A DNA stretch of 64,000 nt, taken from the NCBI GenBank assembly GCA_934047225.1, contig OW203992.1, positions 4,763,501 through 4,827,500 on the forward strand, read 5' to 3'. The position numbers were made by a program, and so were the translations under genes. The DNA is from Ypsolopha sequella (taxonomy: Eukaryota > Arthropoda > Insecta > Lepidoptera > Ypsolophidae). Of this stretch, positions 34,826 through 45,115 are shown in pieces. A model generated the notes under the pieces. It worked only from the letters and a program-made list of their open reading frames with translations, made no database searches and was not told the DNA's origin. Within the stretch, counting starts at the first letter, position 1. Each line of letters starts with the position of its first letter.

Positions 34826-35363
34826 TCTCTATAAATATATAAAACAAAGTCGTGTTAGTTACACCACTTATAACTCAAGATCGGCTGTATCGATGTTAGT
34901 TATCTCTTTTTTGGTGTATTCTTATCCGCTCCGAATAGCAGAATAAGTAATAAAATATCGGATAAGTTATCGAATAACAATAAATTAATTAATTAATTTT
35001 ACGAATGCAAACAGCATGTGGTGCCATCTGTTGACAAAACTACGCATGTAAAAGAAACCTATTTATCTAGCGTTCTGATATCATTAAATAACATCTAAAC
35101 CACAAGTTTTAAAATCGCTTATTTATTCCAAGAACTATTATTTCTGCATATATTCAATACCCTACGCTAAGCCTACAACGGTACTGAAACTACATGGGTC
35201 CCTGCCATTCTTCTTTCGCAATGGCAAGCAATAAAACATTTCTGTATTTGCAAAAAAGTTATATTAATGTTATTACCTTATTGAAATCCTAAATTAAGTT
35301 TAACTAAAGTTAACACGATATTATTAGACTATTAGGCGGAACGAAGTTCGCCGGGTCAGCTAG
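34826..35363 (+). mobile_element. Non-autonomous Helitron with good ends
   Basis: The 538-bp element starts TCTCTATAAATATATAAAAC AAAGTCGTGTTAGTTACAC after an A. It ends with hairpin GGCGGAACGAAGTTCGCC, then GGGTCAGCTAG, followed by T. All three Helitron criteria (5' TC, 3' hairpin, CTAG between A and T) are met. No RepHel coding is present. Confidence 0.85.
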
Positions 35364-35453
35364 TTAATAATAAAGCAGTAAAACGGTCGTGAATATTTTT
35401 GCAAAATTTTAAATCAAATGGGTTATTTACTACTGGGTTATTTGTTTACTTAC

Positions 35454-35795
35454 AAGGTGGTAGAGTTGATGCCGGGCTCGACTGTGGAGGTACCACCATC
35501 TTACTTGAAGACCCCCTCGAAGTAATTCGGGGGAGAGTAAGAGGACAGTCCACAGGCAAAAAACCAGGTGGGCCACCATGCCTGGGACCGATGGATGGCG
35601 GTATATCCATCCCTAATAGACGGGCCTTATATGAAACAGACTGGTGACGGGCAGCGGCGTCACTGGTGCGAGGGTTCCGGCACCGCGCTCACCAACCCAA
35701 TGGGCAATTCTTCTAGGATGACCGCCGGGAGTGGCAAAGTCCTGGAAAGGCTTATGTCCAGCAGTGGACGAGGCTGATGGATGGATGGATGATTT
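35454..35795 (+). repeat. Retroposon '(GATG)n-tail' family, copy 3
   Basis: It runs from GGTGGTAGAGTTGATGCCGG to a (GATG)n tail at 35778-35790, the same orientation as the putative transcript. The reading frame DCGGTTILLEDPLEVIRGR ... W-stop is open here and at 14133-14324. Confidence 0.7.
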
Positions 35796-35849
35796 ACTAC
35801 TGAGCTAAGCTGTTACGTAATAAAAGTAGAAAGGCGGTTATTAAAGATT

Positions 35850-36035
35850 ATTGTGATTGTTGTTGACAATACGCCAACCGTTTCACCGATACAATTTCGG
35901 CATTATCAAGGCGAGTGTCGCTCTTAGGACGACGACGCGGCGTTCACCGTCGTTGTCAAACGGGCAGTGGCAGCCACCGATCGGCGAGCTGCACGCATTG
36001 CTCGTGAGCTAAGCGTTGGCTGCGTCGTCGAAGGA
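35850..36035. mobile_element. Half of the GTTGACTATATGTCAAC-type foldback
   Basis: GACAATACGCCAACCGTTTC ACCGATACAATTTCGG matches the ends at 42054-42239, 56351-56412 and 63899-63960 in complement. The G+C-rich interior (GACGACGACGCGGCG) is also shared with 42.1 kb. Confidence 0.55.
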
Positions 36036-36042
36036 CGTCGGC

Positions 36043-36163
36043 CTACCCTAGCGTCATACAAACTTTTCGTTTTTCAAAGTGTTATTTAAATATTTTAATT
36101 TTTTTTTTATTGTCAATCTTGACCTGATTGCTTTTCCGGAAAAAAGTCCTATGCACGCCACAC
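36043..36163. mobile_element. Right half of the hAT MITE
   Basis: CTACCCTAGCGTCATACAAA, 'TTTTCAAAGTGTTATTTAAA' and TTGCTTTTCCGG...GCACGCCAC match 4960-5086. Confidence 0.65.
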
Positions 36164-37504
36164 ACCACACCCCAGTTAAAAATGCACCATTTCCATGAAC
36201 ATAAATTGGGCTGGATGGTGTCAATCTCATGCATTATTTAGATGTAGTGACCATTAACCTGCGAAAGAGAGGGTTTCGGGTACCTTGATTGAGCTGTAAA
36301 GCTGTTTTCAGCTTCAGGCGCAAGGAGATCTAGCGACACCAATTTATGTAGACAAAAATCCGGTTATACCTTTTTGGCTTTTTTATGGCGCGGCTGAATT
36401 CAACGCTGCATTCAAAAACCTTTAGGAGTTTTTGTCGTCATATTCAGGCTGATCTTTATATTTTTGGTTGTCTTTTTATTTTTGATTAAAAAGTATAAAT
36501 TAATGTGATTTATGGCACTCCGCGACAATAGTTTGATGTCAATTAGGCTTTTCTAGTCTAATGGTGATATTTTTTGCTATAATTTGTAAATGATACAGTA
36601 CAACAACTATAAATACGCTTTAAAGTTTTTGTGCACGATCATTAACAAATGAATACATAAAATAACAAAGCTTTGCAAGAAAATCGTAATTGATATTTAA
36701 ATTATTGTCGCGTAATGCCATAAATCAGCTTAATTTAATACTTTTCATTCAAAAATAAGAAAAATAATCATAAGTGCAAAATTATTCTTTATTCAAGTAA
36801 AGTATTGAACATACACAAATAACATTATAAAGCTAAACTTAAACTAAATTACAATTTGGAGATATAAAACTAAACTAAATCTAAATTTAAATTACCAACA
36901 AATATACAGCCTATATTAAATAAATAATGTTTTTTAAGTTGTGCGTTTGGGAATGAAATCCGTGGCATCTACTTTAATAGGGCTCAGTTTTGCTCTTCAG
37001 TTACGGAAAATAAATCATCTGTCCGTTTTGACATCTGTCATAAGAAATAAATCATCTCTCATTTTTAAAAGTGTTATCAAATCTGTAGCGTCAACATATA
37101 AAATAAAACTAAAAACTAAATAAGGCAGATGTGTTATTTAAATACTTTGTAAAAAATTCTGTACAACAACTAAAAGCGTGTTGCGCAAACAAACATAAAA
37201 GTTTCATGGAATCATAAAAAAGCTAACAAATGTTTCTAATGAAATTACTCATGCAAGATTGGCGCCAAAGAACCTGTACTTTACCAAATCAAAATACTTC
37301 ACGAGCTGAAGCCACTCTTGAGAGAGAAGTCGCTTCAGTAAGAACATTTCACCAAGAAAATTAATCGCGAGATGGTCGAAAGTTAAACTTGACTTAAGTT
37401 TAATTTCATCTGCAAAAGCCAAACCCATTGAGGTAGCATTTTAGTAACTAGAAATAGATGGTCCGCTATTTTTTATTGGTTCGTAAATGACTTACATTAT
37501 TGGG
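36164..37504. other. No recognisable feature
   Basis: The stretch is A+T-rich with no supported gene or shared repeat. Confidence 0.4.
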
Positions 37505-37680
37505 TTGCTCAGCGGGTCTACCGCGTAATTCTCATTTTCATCAACATCAACTTGAGATTAAAATTTGACGTGCGTGCGACGACGCCCGCCAAACATGCCA
37601 TCTCTTTTGCACGCGTTGAATTTCGCATGCATTTGCTTGAAGTTGATCCAAATGAGAATTACGCGGTAGAGCCCCAGTTT
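37505..37680. mobile_element. Foldback MITE
   Basis: GGTCTACCGCGTAATTCTCA on the left pairs with TGAGAATTACGCGGTAGAGC on the right; CATCAACTTGAG pairs with CTTGAAGTTGATC. Spacer is about 70 bases. Confidence 0.7.
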
Positions 37681-37696
37681 ATACTAAGTTTTAATT

Positions 37697-37938
37697 TGAT
37701 AGCCTTTTTCCTTCAAACAGGGTTTCCTACCCACTAATATGAACGACTTTTGCTATGGCACTAACACTGAAATCGCGAAAAAAAATCAGCTGTTCCATAG
37801 AAAAGTTAAATACCTACTCAGCTAAAATGTATGAAACAGATGCTTTTATTTTTGCGATTTTAGGGTTGGCCCCATAGTAAAAGTTGTTCATATTAGTGGG
37901 TACGATACACCGTTTAAAGGAAAAAGGTTATCATCTTA
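37697..37938. mobile_element. Foldback MITE, GCCTTTTTCC ends
   Basis: The outer arms GATAGCCTTTTTCCTTCAAA and the complement of TTTAAAGGAAAAAGGTTATC enclose inner arms CCCACTAATATGAACGACTT / AAGTTGTTCATATTAGTGGG. The interior 'GGTTGGCCCCATAGTAAAAG' resembles the MITEs at 38743 and 50761. Confidence 0.75.
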
Positions 37939-38243
37939 ACACCCCGCATAAGTAGATAATAAATAAAATATCATGCACACCTGTGTTCACTGATGAATGA
38001 TGAATGCTTTTATTCACTACTCAGCAAACTCACACACCCAAGTAAGTCAAATTTGGGCTAATGACAGTTGCATGCCTAAGTTCTCAATATCGTTGAAAAA
38101 TAATAATTAAATAACAGATAGCACGCAAGATCTATTTTACAGGTTAAGATAAGTAATGCTCATTCGATTAACTTCTTATCAAATTTAATTTATTTTTACT
38201 TTCCTCTCTTACAGTCAGTACTATACGTAAATAGCTTAAATAG

Positions 38244-38322
38244 CTACTCTCGTCGCTTTGCTTAGTAACCGGTTACATTTAAGTTAAATGTAACCGGTTA
38301 CTAAGCAAAGCGACGAGAGTAG
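38244..38322. repeat. Perfect 39-bp palindrome with a 1-base spacer
   Basis: The left arm runs from CTACTCTCGTCGCTTTGCTT to ACCGGTTACATTTAA, is followed by a single G, and then by its exact complement. Weaker pairing continues outside. Confidence 0.9.
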
Positions 38323-38469
38323 AGTAGTGGAACAAATAGTACACTAGTTACTCTACTTCTAAGTAGCCAAAATGTAAACTCTGCTTTATTAGTGCCATTT
38401 ACATGTGGGTCCCTTCATGTCTCGGAAAACATGCTTCCTAGTGTCTTGCGAAAATGACATAAAAAAAAT

Positions 38470-38742
38470 ATATACAAGGTGACTTTTTGATCATCGTCCA
38501 AATTCATACTGGAAGCTTGATAAGTGATCAGTATCTTGGATCAATAACAATTTTTGTGAAATTTGTAAAATGAAATTTCGGCTTCCCATAGAAATTCACT
38601 TCCAGTTCCGAGTAAATCACTATGGGAAGTCGAAATTTCATTTTACGAATTTCACAAAAAATGTTATTGATCAATGATACTGATCACTTACCAAGCCACC
38701 AGTATGAATTTGGACGATGATCAAAAAGTCACCTTGTATATA
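38470..38742. mobile_element. Foldback MITE, TATACAAGGTGACTTTTTGA ends, copy 2
   Basis: Full-length relative of 27865-28115. Both ends carry TATACAAGGTGACTTTTTGA TCATCGTCC. The halves are almost complementary, with centre TTCCAGTTCCGAGTAAATC. Confidence 0.85.
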
Positions 38743-39008
38743 TGTATATACAAGGAGTAACCATAACTATATTTGAAGAGCTTATTCAGTCAATGGTAGA
38801 GAACAACTTTTACCATGGAGCCAACCCTGAAATCTCAAAAAAAAAATCTGCCCTTCCATACATTTCGGCCGAGCGGCATTGCATTTTTCTACGAAAAAGT
38901 TTTTTTTTTTTCGAGATACAGTGTTTGTTCAATAGTAAAAGTTGTTCTATACCATTGACTGAACAAGCTCTTCAAATATGGTTACACCTATTGTTACACC
39001 TTGTATAT
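38743..39008. mobile_element. Foldback MITE, GTAACCATATTTGAAGAGC family, copy 1
   Basis: It abuts the preceding MITE. Ends TATACAAGGAGTAACCATA and the complement of TATACAAGGTGTAACAATAG enclose TTTGAAGAGCTTATTCAGTC and its complement. The family recurs at 50761-50959. Confidence 0.8.
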
Positions 39009-39235
39009 TGTTACTTACACTATAGAAAACAACTCATGAAAGGAAATTATTCTCTCGTATTAGAAACAGCGTGAAAATAATGTCAAGCTGTTTTTAGACT
39101 AAAATTAAGTAAAATTGGTTATTTCTTTAAACCGTAATGGTATTAATATATATTATGTCTGTGTGGTTCAAAAATCAAGGAAAATATTGCTTAGAAAAAT
39201 AATTAATGAACATTTTTTTCCGTCCATCGCATCCA

Positions 39236-39380
39236 TGAGAAAAGTATTATTTTCTCCTATTTTGCGCTATCTGGAGACCCAGCTACGTCGTAATGCAGTG
39301 CGCGCTGATGAACGTTATCTCAATATAGTTTCTGTCGATACAGGCCGACTCAAGGTTGTTGGCGACTATCTGCCCCTTAA
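39236..39380 (-). mobile_element. Truncated TTAA element
   Basis: Complement of the left third of 6530-7003: 'AAAGTATTATTTTCTCCTAT', 'GATGAACGTTATCTCAATAT' and a terminal GGCGACTATCTGCCCCTTAA. The apparent 100-codon open frame at 39115-39417 overlaps it and is not a gene. Confidence 0.6.
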
Positions 39381-39986
39381 AGCTGCTGTTAGTCTGAAGG
39401 ACACTAAACATAGATAACTAGCCAAACGAAGAACACCATGTGTGTAAGTCTATCTAACCTTTTACCAGTTACGTCTATGGTCGAACGCGTCTATTTACTT
39501 CTTCCTTGAACTTATTCATTCACTCAAAGTATCATTCATTCCTGAGCAAGCTTTCTGTTAGCTTTGCGGTTAAACGTAGTTTTACGTTTCGCTTGTTATT
39601 TTTAACCGATTTGTAACAAAAAACTGCCTAGCTTACGTCGTCGTATGTGTGGGTTGCTTAAAAATACGCTTGATTCATTTATTACAAGCATCTTGCTGGT
39701 AGAAAACCAACATTTTATGAGGCAGGGCCATTTCGACACGTATCTATCGTTTTCTTTTGATGCTAATTAATACTTTTGGTTTTTAACCTATTTTCTACCT
39801 ACTTTAATAAGCTATTTCCAGGCGTTCAATAATTATGCCGCTGAAGGACAAACATGGAAACTTCGCTATATAGAGGTTTCCTTTTTTTTTATTTATTTAT
39901 TTGTTAGGAGAAAAAACAGAAAAAGATACATGGTTAATATTACTATGGCAAAATAAATTAATTTAGGTATATCTATTCCCTTACTA

Positions 39987-40219
39987 CAGTGGCGTGCACA
40001 GACCTTTTTGCTGGAAAAGCAAGCAATTGGTCAAGAATAACAATAAAAAAAATATAAAAAAATTTAAATATCACTTTGAAAAAAAAAAAGTTTGTATTGA
40101 AAATTTTCACTCTAGGGCAGACATTGCCTACCCTGGCGTCATACAATTTTTTTCTTCAATATGATATTTAAATTGTTTCATATTTTTTTATTGTTATTCT
40201 TGACCAATTGCTTGCTTTG
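39987..40219. mobile_element. hAT MITE copy lacking its right end
   Basis: CAGTGGCGTGCACAGACC and the arms around CACTTTGAAAAAAAAAAAG match 4825-5086. The copy stops within TTGACCAATTGCTTGC, before the terminal GCACGCCACTG. Confidence 0.7.
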
Positions 40220-40384
40220 CAATATTGAATATAAACCTGTTACAACCTAAGCTAAACCTACGGCATGCACATGCAAACATAAAATTAAATACTTAAAATT
40301 AAGAGACAACTAATAGTATTACTAATAATATACTATAAATAATACAGGCGGATAAGATATTTTGATATAGTTTTATTGGGGACA

Positions 40385-40697
40385 CTATCACCTTACAATA
40401 CCCCGCGTAATCCATGACAAGAATCCCCGTGGGAGTGCTATCAGATGTGTTTCCAAGTATGGACTGTGAAATGCAAGTCACAGTCCACACAGGTATACCC
40501 ATGTTTCACCGACAATTATTACATCTCAGCATATCAGTGTATTTCGGGTACGAATACGAGTATGGACCCACAGTTTAACGTGCTTTCCGATAGCAGGCAG
40601 ACCGAACACAAATGTGGCCCTACGGGTTTTGAACCCGCAACCTCCGGGTAAGTGGTCCAGACATTAGAACCACTAGACCACAGGGGCGGTCTGTGAC
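40385..40697 (-). repeat. tRNA-Glu-like-headed SINE
   Basis: Read on the minus strand, the head is CCCCTGTGGTCTAGTGGTTC ... GGTTGCGGGTTCAAAACCCG. These A and B boxes resemble tRNA-Glu. The body ends in the paired GACTGTG / CACAGTC region. It is a SINE, not a tRNA gene, because the body continues and the anticodon arm is poor. Confidence 0.65.
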
Positions 40698-40755
40698 TGG
40701 ACATGATTACCTTGTAAGCACTTAAGGTGATATTATATTCCGTGCAAAGGTCCCC

Positions 40756-41028
40756 GTTACTCAAGGTGGAAAGACCCGCAGTGCGAAAGGGACGGAATCG
40801 GGAAAAATTTACAAAAAGTCGGATTTTAACTTAATACAAAATTAACTAAAATAGCTATGAAAATTTCCGTAACCAGTAATTAAGGTATAGTTAAAACCCA
40901 TCTAAATAAATATTTTTCAAGACTATGCTATTCCAATTTGCCAAAAAGAGTAAATTTAGACCTCATTTCAATAAAATTATTTCTATCGAGTGAAATTCCT
41001 CCAATCGCGTTTCTGATTGTACGAAATC
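40756..41028 (-). repeat. Dispersed ~260-bp repeat, copy 2 (inverted)
   Basis: 'CGCAGTGCGAAAGGGACGG', AACTAAAATAGCTATGAAAA and 'AGACCTCATTTCAATAAAAT' are complements of words in 9655-9914 and 47448-47712. Confidence 0.6.
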
Positions 41029-41368
41029 TAGAACAAGGTCCCCAAATTGTTAGAGTAATTTATTTAACTTGGAACTTCTTTTAAACAGCAGATAAATAAC
41101 TTTAAAAATTGTCGATTACTACGATATACCCTCTTCAATTTAGATATCGCGTGAGCACAACTTCATCTGTACTTGTAAATAAACTCATTTATGTATCAAC
41201 ACATTTTCCACGTCTGAAACTTTGATTTACAGCTCATATTATTGCGCGGTTATATATCATTGTCTTTCCTATTCGAATTTTGGAGAGTTTTATGTTTCCT
41301 GAACACATAATTTAGTGCCGGGCTTGACCCTTGCTTACCTATATACATGTAGCTGATGATACAAATTT

Positions 41369-41764
41369 ATTTTTCAATGCATGTGCTCGTAAAGGCCCAC
41401 TTTTTATGCATCAAAACCGAACAAAAAGTCGATTATTTTGCCCTAGGGCTTTATTTTTTTTTTTTTTATTTATTTACAATGGTTGGCTAACCTGCAGCCT
41501 TTCCTGTGTACCATAGATGTTATACTTTTTTTTCTACTGTTTAACGGCTCTGGATACAGTCCTTTTGAGCCAATTATAATTTTAAGCTCACAAGATTATA
41601 TTTGTTTTCATTTCCTCACACTATGCATTGAAAAACGTAGTATGATACACGGGCGTAAAAGCAATAAATTACTCGGTTACGTTTAAAACACTCGCTACGC
41701 TCGTGTTTTAAATCGTCCTCGTAATTTATTCCTTTTCGCCCTAGTAGCATAAACTACTATTGCC
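41369..41764 (+). repeat. Dispersed ~390-bp repeat, copy 2
   Basis: Colinear with 21340-21735, differing by scattered substitutions and a longer T tract at 41450-41467. Confidence 0.75.
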
Positions 41765-42053
41765 GACGACGCCGACAAGAGTGGTTATCTAAATTATTGA
41801 AGTGAAAACTTATTAGGCTCGTTGAGGGATTATTAGTAGGGGAAAATCTTATGGGTTCACGTCACCGTCACCGACATGCCAACCAAATGTCATTGCACCT
41901 AAGAAGTATTTGACCTCTTTAGTTTATATATGATCATTGATCATTAATCACAGACACCGACAAGCTATTTTGACAGTAAAGATTTCGCTTCTGTCGGATG
42001 TCCCCGTGACTGCCTATGTTTTTTTTTAATTATTAAATAACGGCTTTAACACT

Positions 42054-42239
42054 GGCGTATGATTATTGTTGACTATATGTCAACTGTTTCAACTGATACA
42101 AATTCGGGCACTAGTCGTGGCGTTTGACAATGACGGTTAACGCCGCGTCGTCGTTGTCGTAAGAACGATGCACGTCTTGGAAATTCCAAAATTGTATCGG
42201 GGAAATGGTTGACATATAGTCAACATTAATCATACGTGA
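42054..42239. mobile_element. Foldback MITE, GTTGACTATATGTCAAC family
   Basis: CGTATGATTATTGTTGACTA on the left pairs with 'TAGTCAACATTAATCATACG' on the right, with inner arms around GATACAAATTCGG / CCAAAATTGTATC. The interior is unusually CG-rich (GCCGCGTCGTCG). Confidence 0.75.
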
Positions 42240-42371
42240 GTATTTTCTATGTCAGCTTACGCGAGTTTTAATACTAATATTATGGCGTTATTAAAAAAAT
42301 AAAATTAAATATGTTTTGGAGTTTTTCTTTCTGAAAAAATGATAATCTAACTACTTTCTAACAATTTTTAT

Positions 42372-42668
42372 TAGGGTTCCGTACCCAAAGGGTAACCAAC
42401 GAGACCCTATTACTAAGACTCCGCTGTCCGTCTGTCTATCCGTCTGTCTGTCCGTCTGTCACCAGGCTGTATTTCATGAACCGTGATAGTTAGACAGTTG
42501 CAATTTTCACAGATGATGTATTTCTGTTGCCGCAATAACAACAAATACTAAAAAACAGAATAAAGTAAATATTTAAGGGGACAATACAGACATGTTTTTT
42601 TTTGCCGTTTTTATAGATAATGGCACGGAACCCTTCGTGCGCGAGTCCGACTCGCACTTGGCCGGTTT
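42372..42668 (-). repeat. GCGAGTCGG...GGTACGGAACC repeat, near-complete copy
   Basis: It runs from AGGGTTCCGTACCCAAAGGG to 'CGAGTCCGACTCGCACTTGG' CCGG. A (GTCT)n-like stretch lies at 42428-42460. It is the best single copy in the window for the family. Confidence 0.8.
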
Positions 42669-42934
42669 TTTTTTCGGTTATACTGGTATCAGTACAATTT
42701 TTTTTAGTAACTTCACGATTTCTAGGGCTATTTAATTCCTATACTCTTATAGCGAAACAGCGTTAAAATGTCGTAAAAGTCTGGACCAAGTTTAATATTC
42801 TTTTAACCTAATTACGAAAAGGTCAGTGTAACCTCAACCCTAGGTTGGACTAATAAAAAGAAGCCACAAACGAAAATCAGGAATTTTTAATAAAGGGACG
42901 GGTTCCGACAGACAAACAACGTGACATATCGTCA

Positions 42935-43640
42935 CGACATGAATCCCCGAGGGGGTTTCAGTGCGAGTGTGAACTGTGAAATGCATGTCGCTTGCTACAT
43001 CCACTTTTCACCCACGATTGTAACGTCCCAAACGTGATGGTTGGTGAGCCCTATCGCCATACTTTGGGCATAGACTAAGTATTTCTACGTATAGACCGAC
43101 AACTCCCATACATCAAGGCGTAGCAAATTTTTTACGCGCCCTTGGGTGTTGCAAATAATCATAATTTGTTTAATTAGCTGCAAGTAAACTAGCTCTCATG
43201 GTTACCAAGTAAACATGTGGCTGTAATAGCTTTGTTAAGAAAAACTAGATGGCGCTAAGTTGGCAACACTAACAGTTAATATTTCAGCGCCATCTATCTA
43301 TTATCGAAGTGGGAATTATTTTATGTTACGTGACATCGCTGTGCCACTAGCGTCACCAATAATTTTTTTTTGCATCGTGTTCGATAGAGGGTTTAGCAAC
43401 GCCATCTAGATTTTGTTAGAATCTTACACCTTTTTAGTGGCTACAAACTGATCTATAGGAACTGCTAGTCTATACGTAGTAATACTTAGTCTATGCTTCG
43501 GGGCACAGATAAACGTCCCTTTCGAAGCACCCATGCTACGTGCACATTATTAAATATAGCACACCACGGGGATTGAACCAACGACCTCTGGGTTAGCAGG
43601 TGAACGCTTTACTACTTACTTGGCCACACAGGCGGTTAAG
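42935..43640 (-). repeat. tRNA-derived SINE split by a foldback element
   Basis: 42935-43070 is the SINE 3' half in reverse (CATGAATCCCCGAGGGG ... GCCCTATCGCCATACTTTGG). The SINE resumes at about 43494 and ends with a complement head GATTGAACCAACGACCTCTG ... GGCCACACAGGCGG. Confidence 0.65.
43071..43493. mobile_element. Foldback element inserted into the SINE
   Basis: TAGACTAAGTATTTCTACGT ATAGAC on the left pairs with GTCTATACGTAGTAATACTT AGTCTA on the right. Flanking CTTTGGGCA and CTTCGGGGCA look like a decayed 8-10 bp target duplication. Inside, TAGATGGCGCT and AGCGCCATCTA form another inverted pair. Confidence 0.7.
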
Positions 43641-43849
43641 AAAATAAAAATAAGTAGGACGGTAATATTATTAAACACAATAAAACATTTCTTTCCGACA
43701 TTTTTCGGGCCTCGGTATGGGGCCGACCGTCGAATGATAAAATGAGGTAATGTACTTACAATTAAGCAAAAAAAAAAAAACTACTAATTAAGATTATGTT
43801 TATTTTGCGAAATCCATCGCTATGAATACTCTAAATATGTGGTTAGAAA

Positions 43850-43921
43850 CCTCGGTGGCGCAATTGGTAGCGCGCTTGTCTTGATAACAAGAGGTCGCAG
43901 GTTCGAATCCTGGACCGGGGA
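43850..43921 (+). tRNA. tRNA-like gene, apparent anticodon TGA (atypical)
   Basis: Acceptor CCTCGGT (43850-43856) pairs with ACCGGGG (43914-43920). D stem GCGC/GCGC encloses AATTGGTA. Anticodon stem CTTGT/ACAAG encloses CTTGATA. The T arm is GCAGG TTCGAAT CCTGG with one G-G mismatch. A box TGGCGCAATTGG and B box GGTTCGAATCC are good, and a TTTTT Pol III terminator starts 2 bases after the discriminator A. Odd points: only one base joins acceptor and D stem; position 37 is T; TGA would mean Ser, but there is no long variable arm. GAT (Ile), one base over, would need a poor stem. It could be a real but unusual tRNA, a tRNA pseudogene or an isolated SINE source head. Confidence 0.6.
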
Positions 43922-44423
43922 AATTTTTCAAATTCTTGTCTTTGAATTTGTTTCTGATTGATCTTTTCTAGTTTTTAATGCACTCTAATAATATTTCAAC
44001 TACTAATTTTTTTAAGAATTGGAAAAAAAACTTTGTGCATCAATATGCAGCTCTTCTTATGCATTAATTCAGATGATTTAATTCAAACTAAGTTGGTTAC
44101 ATAAACATCTTTCTGTAATTGTACATACATTGCATTTTTTAAACGTTTTAACTAATCTTTTTCACATTTAGTAGAAAATTTCAATTCGACCGTTAGTTTT
44201 TAAGGATACTATTCTCAAACGGAACCCTAAACGCAGCAACAAAAAACATCAAAGCCACTATTTATAGGCCATAAAGAGGATATTATTAGATCACTATCAA
44301 AGTGCCACGCCTGCGTATTTTCAACAACTAATCACAATACATGTAGAGCTATTACGAAAAATCTTAAGGCGTTACAACATGCGAAATTGCTGCCACTATA
44401 GAAAAAACGTAATTTCTTTTACT
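43922..44423. other. No recognisable feature beyond the terminator
   Basis: TTTTT at 43924-43928 serves the tRNA-like gene. I recognise nothing else. Confidence 0.45.
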
Positions 44424-44431
44424 TGCTAGAA

Positions 44432-44841
44432 CAGTGTTTCTTAACCTTTTTTGTCCACGGACCCCTTAGGAAATCAAGTACAATTTTAAGGATAAATAGC
44501 AGCAATAAATTTTGGACCATTTATTTTAGTTCTACAAATTACAAAAAATGTATACTTTTTCATATAAAACACGTTAATGAAAAGATTGGTGCTGCTTTTT
44601 TGCAACTAAATTAGTGATATTTGGGTATTATTACTACTGAGTTGTAGTCTCAAATCTGATTCCACTTTTAATCTATTTCTGTATTTGTTTTTAGTATATA
44701 CAACACCAGAGAATGCCTTTTCGCAGAGGTATGTCGTTGAGAAAAGCAGTAAAGGTCTCAGTCCATAGATTAGGCTGCGGACCCCCATACATATGCTTAC
44801 GGACCCCCAGGGGTCCGCGGACCATAGGTTAACAAACGCTA
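44432..44841 (-). mobile_element. Internally deleted hAT element with 8-bp target duplication
   Basis: This is a 410-bp element. The left end is CAGTGTTTCTTAACC and the right end is the complement of TAGCGTTTGTTAACC. Longer subterminal pairing includes GTCCACGGACCCCTTAGG against CCCAGGGGTCCGCGGAC. TGCTAGAA lies directly at both edges (44424-44431 and 44842-44849). It retains the 3' end of a transposase gene on the minus strand. Confidence 0.92.
44606..44788 (-). pseudogene. hAT transposase C-terminal dimerisation (hATC) remnant
   Basis: The minus-strand frame reads STTYLCEKAFSGVVYTKNKY, then RNRLKVESDLRLQLS. The order LCE..FS......KYRNRL...E.DLR..LS is the hallmark of the hATC region that ends hAT transposases. 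Only about 45 C-terminal residues remain, just inside the right TIR. All upstream catalytic parts are absent, so it cannot work alone but could be mobilised in trans. Confidence 0.85.
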
Positions 44842-45115
44842 TGCTAGAATAATAGGGGTGTTACCTTGGTTGTCAATAAATTTAAACACTAGTATGTGTA
44901 AAATTGATATTAAAAAATTACTTATTTCACCATTTTGCGTAAAGTTAAATTTAAAAATATTAATACAATGAAACAATTTAGCAGTTATTCATTTGCCCTA
45001 TACCAAAATACAAAGTTATGACGTCACTTCTAAGTATTTTTATACCAAAAATAGGTTTTGACGTTTCATGAAAGGTACCTAGTTGAATTGACTAATAGTC
45101 AACATCCCTGTTGTT

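Noticed and set aside
39115..39417. 100-codon plus-strand frame as a gene
   Set aside because: Half of it is the complement of the TTAA element family, and no motif is present.
40607..40697. tRNA-Glu gene on the minus strand
   Set aside because: A and B boxes are present, but the anticodon arm is poor and a SINE body follows directly.
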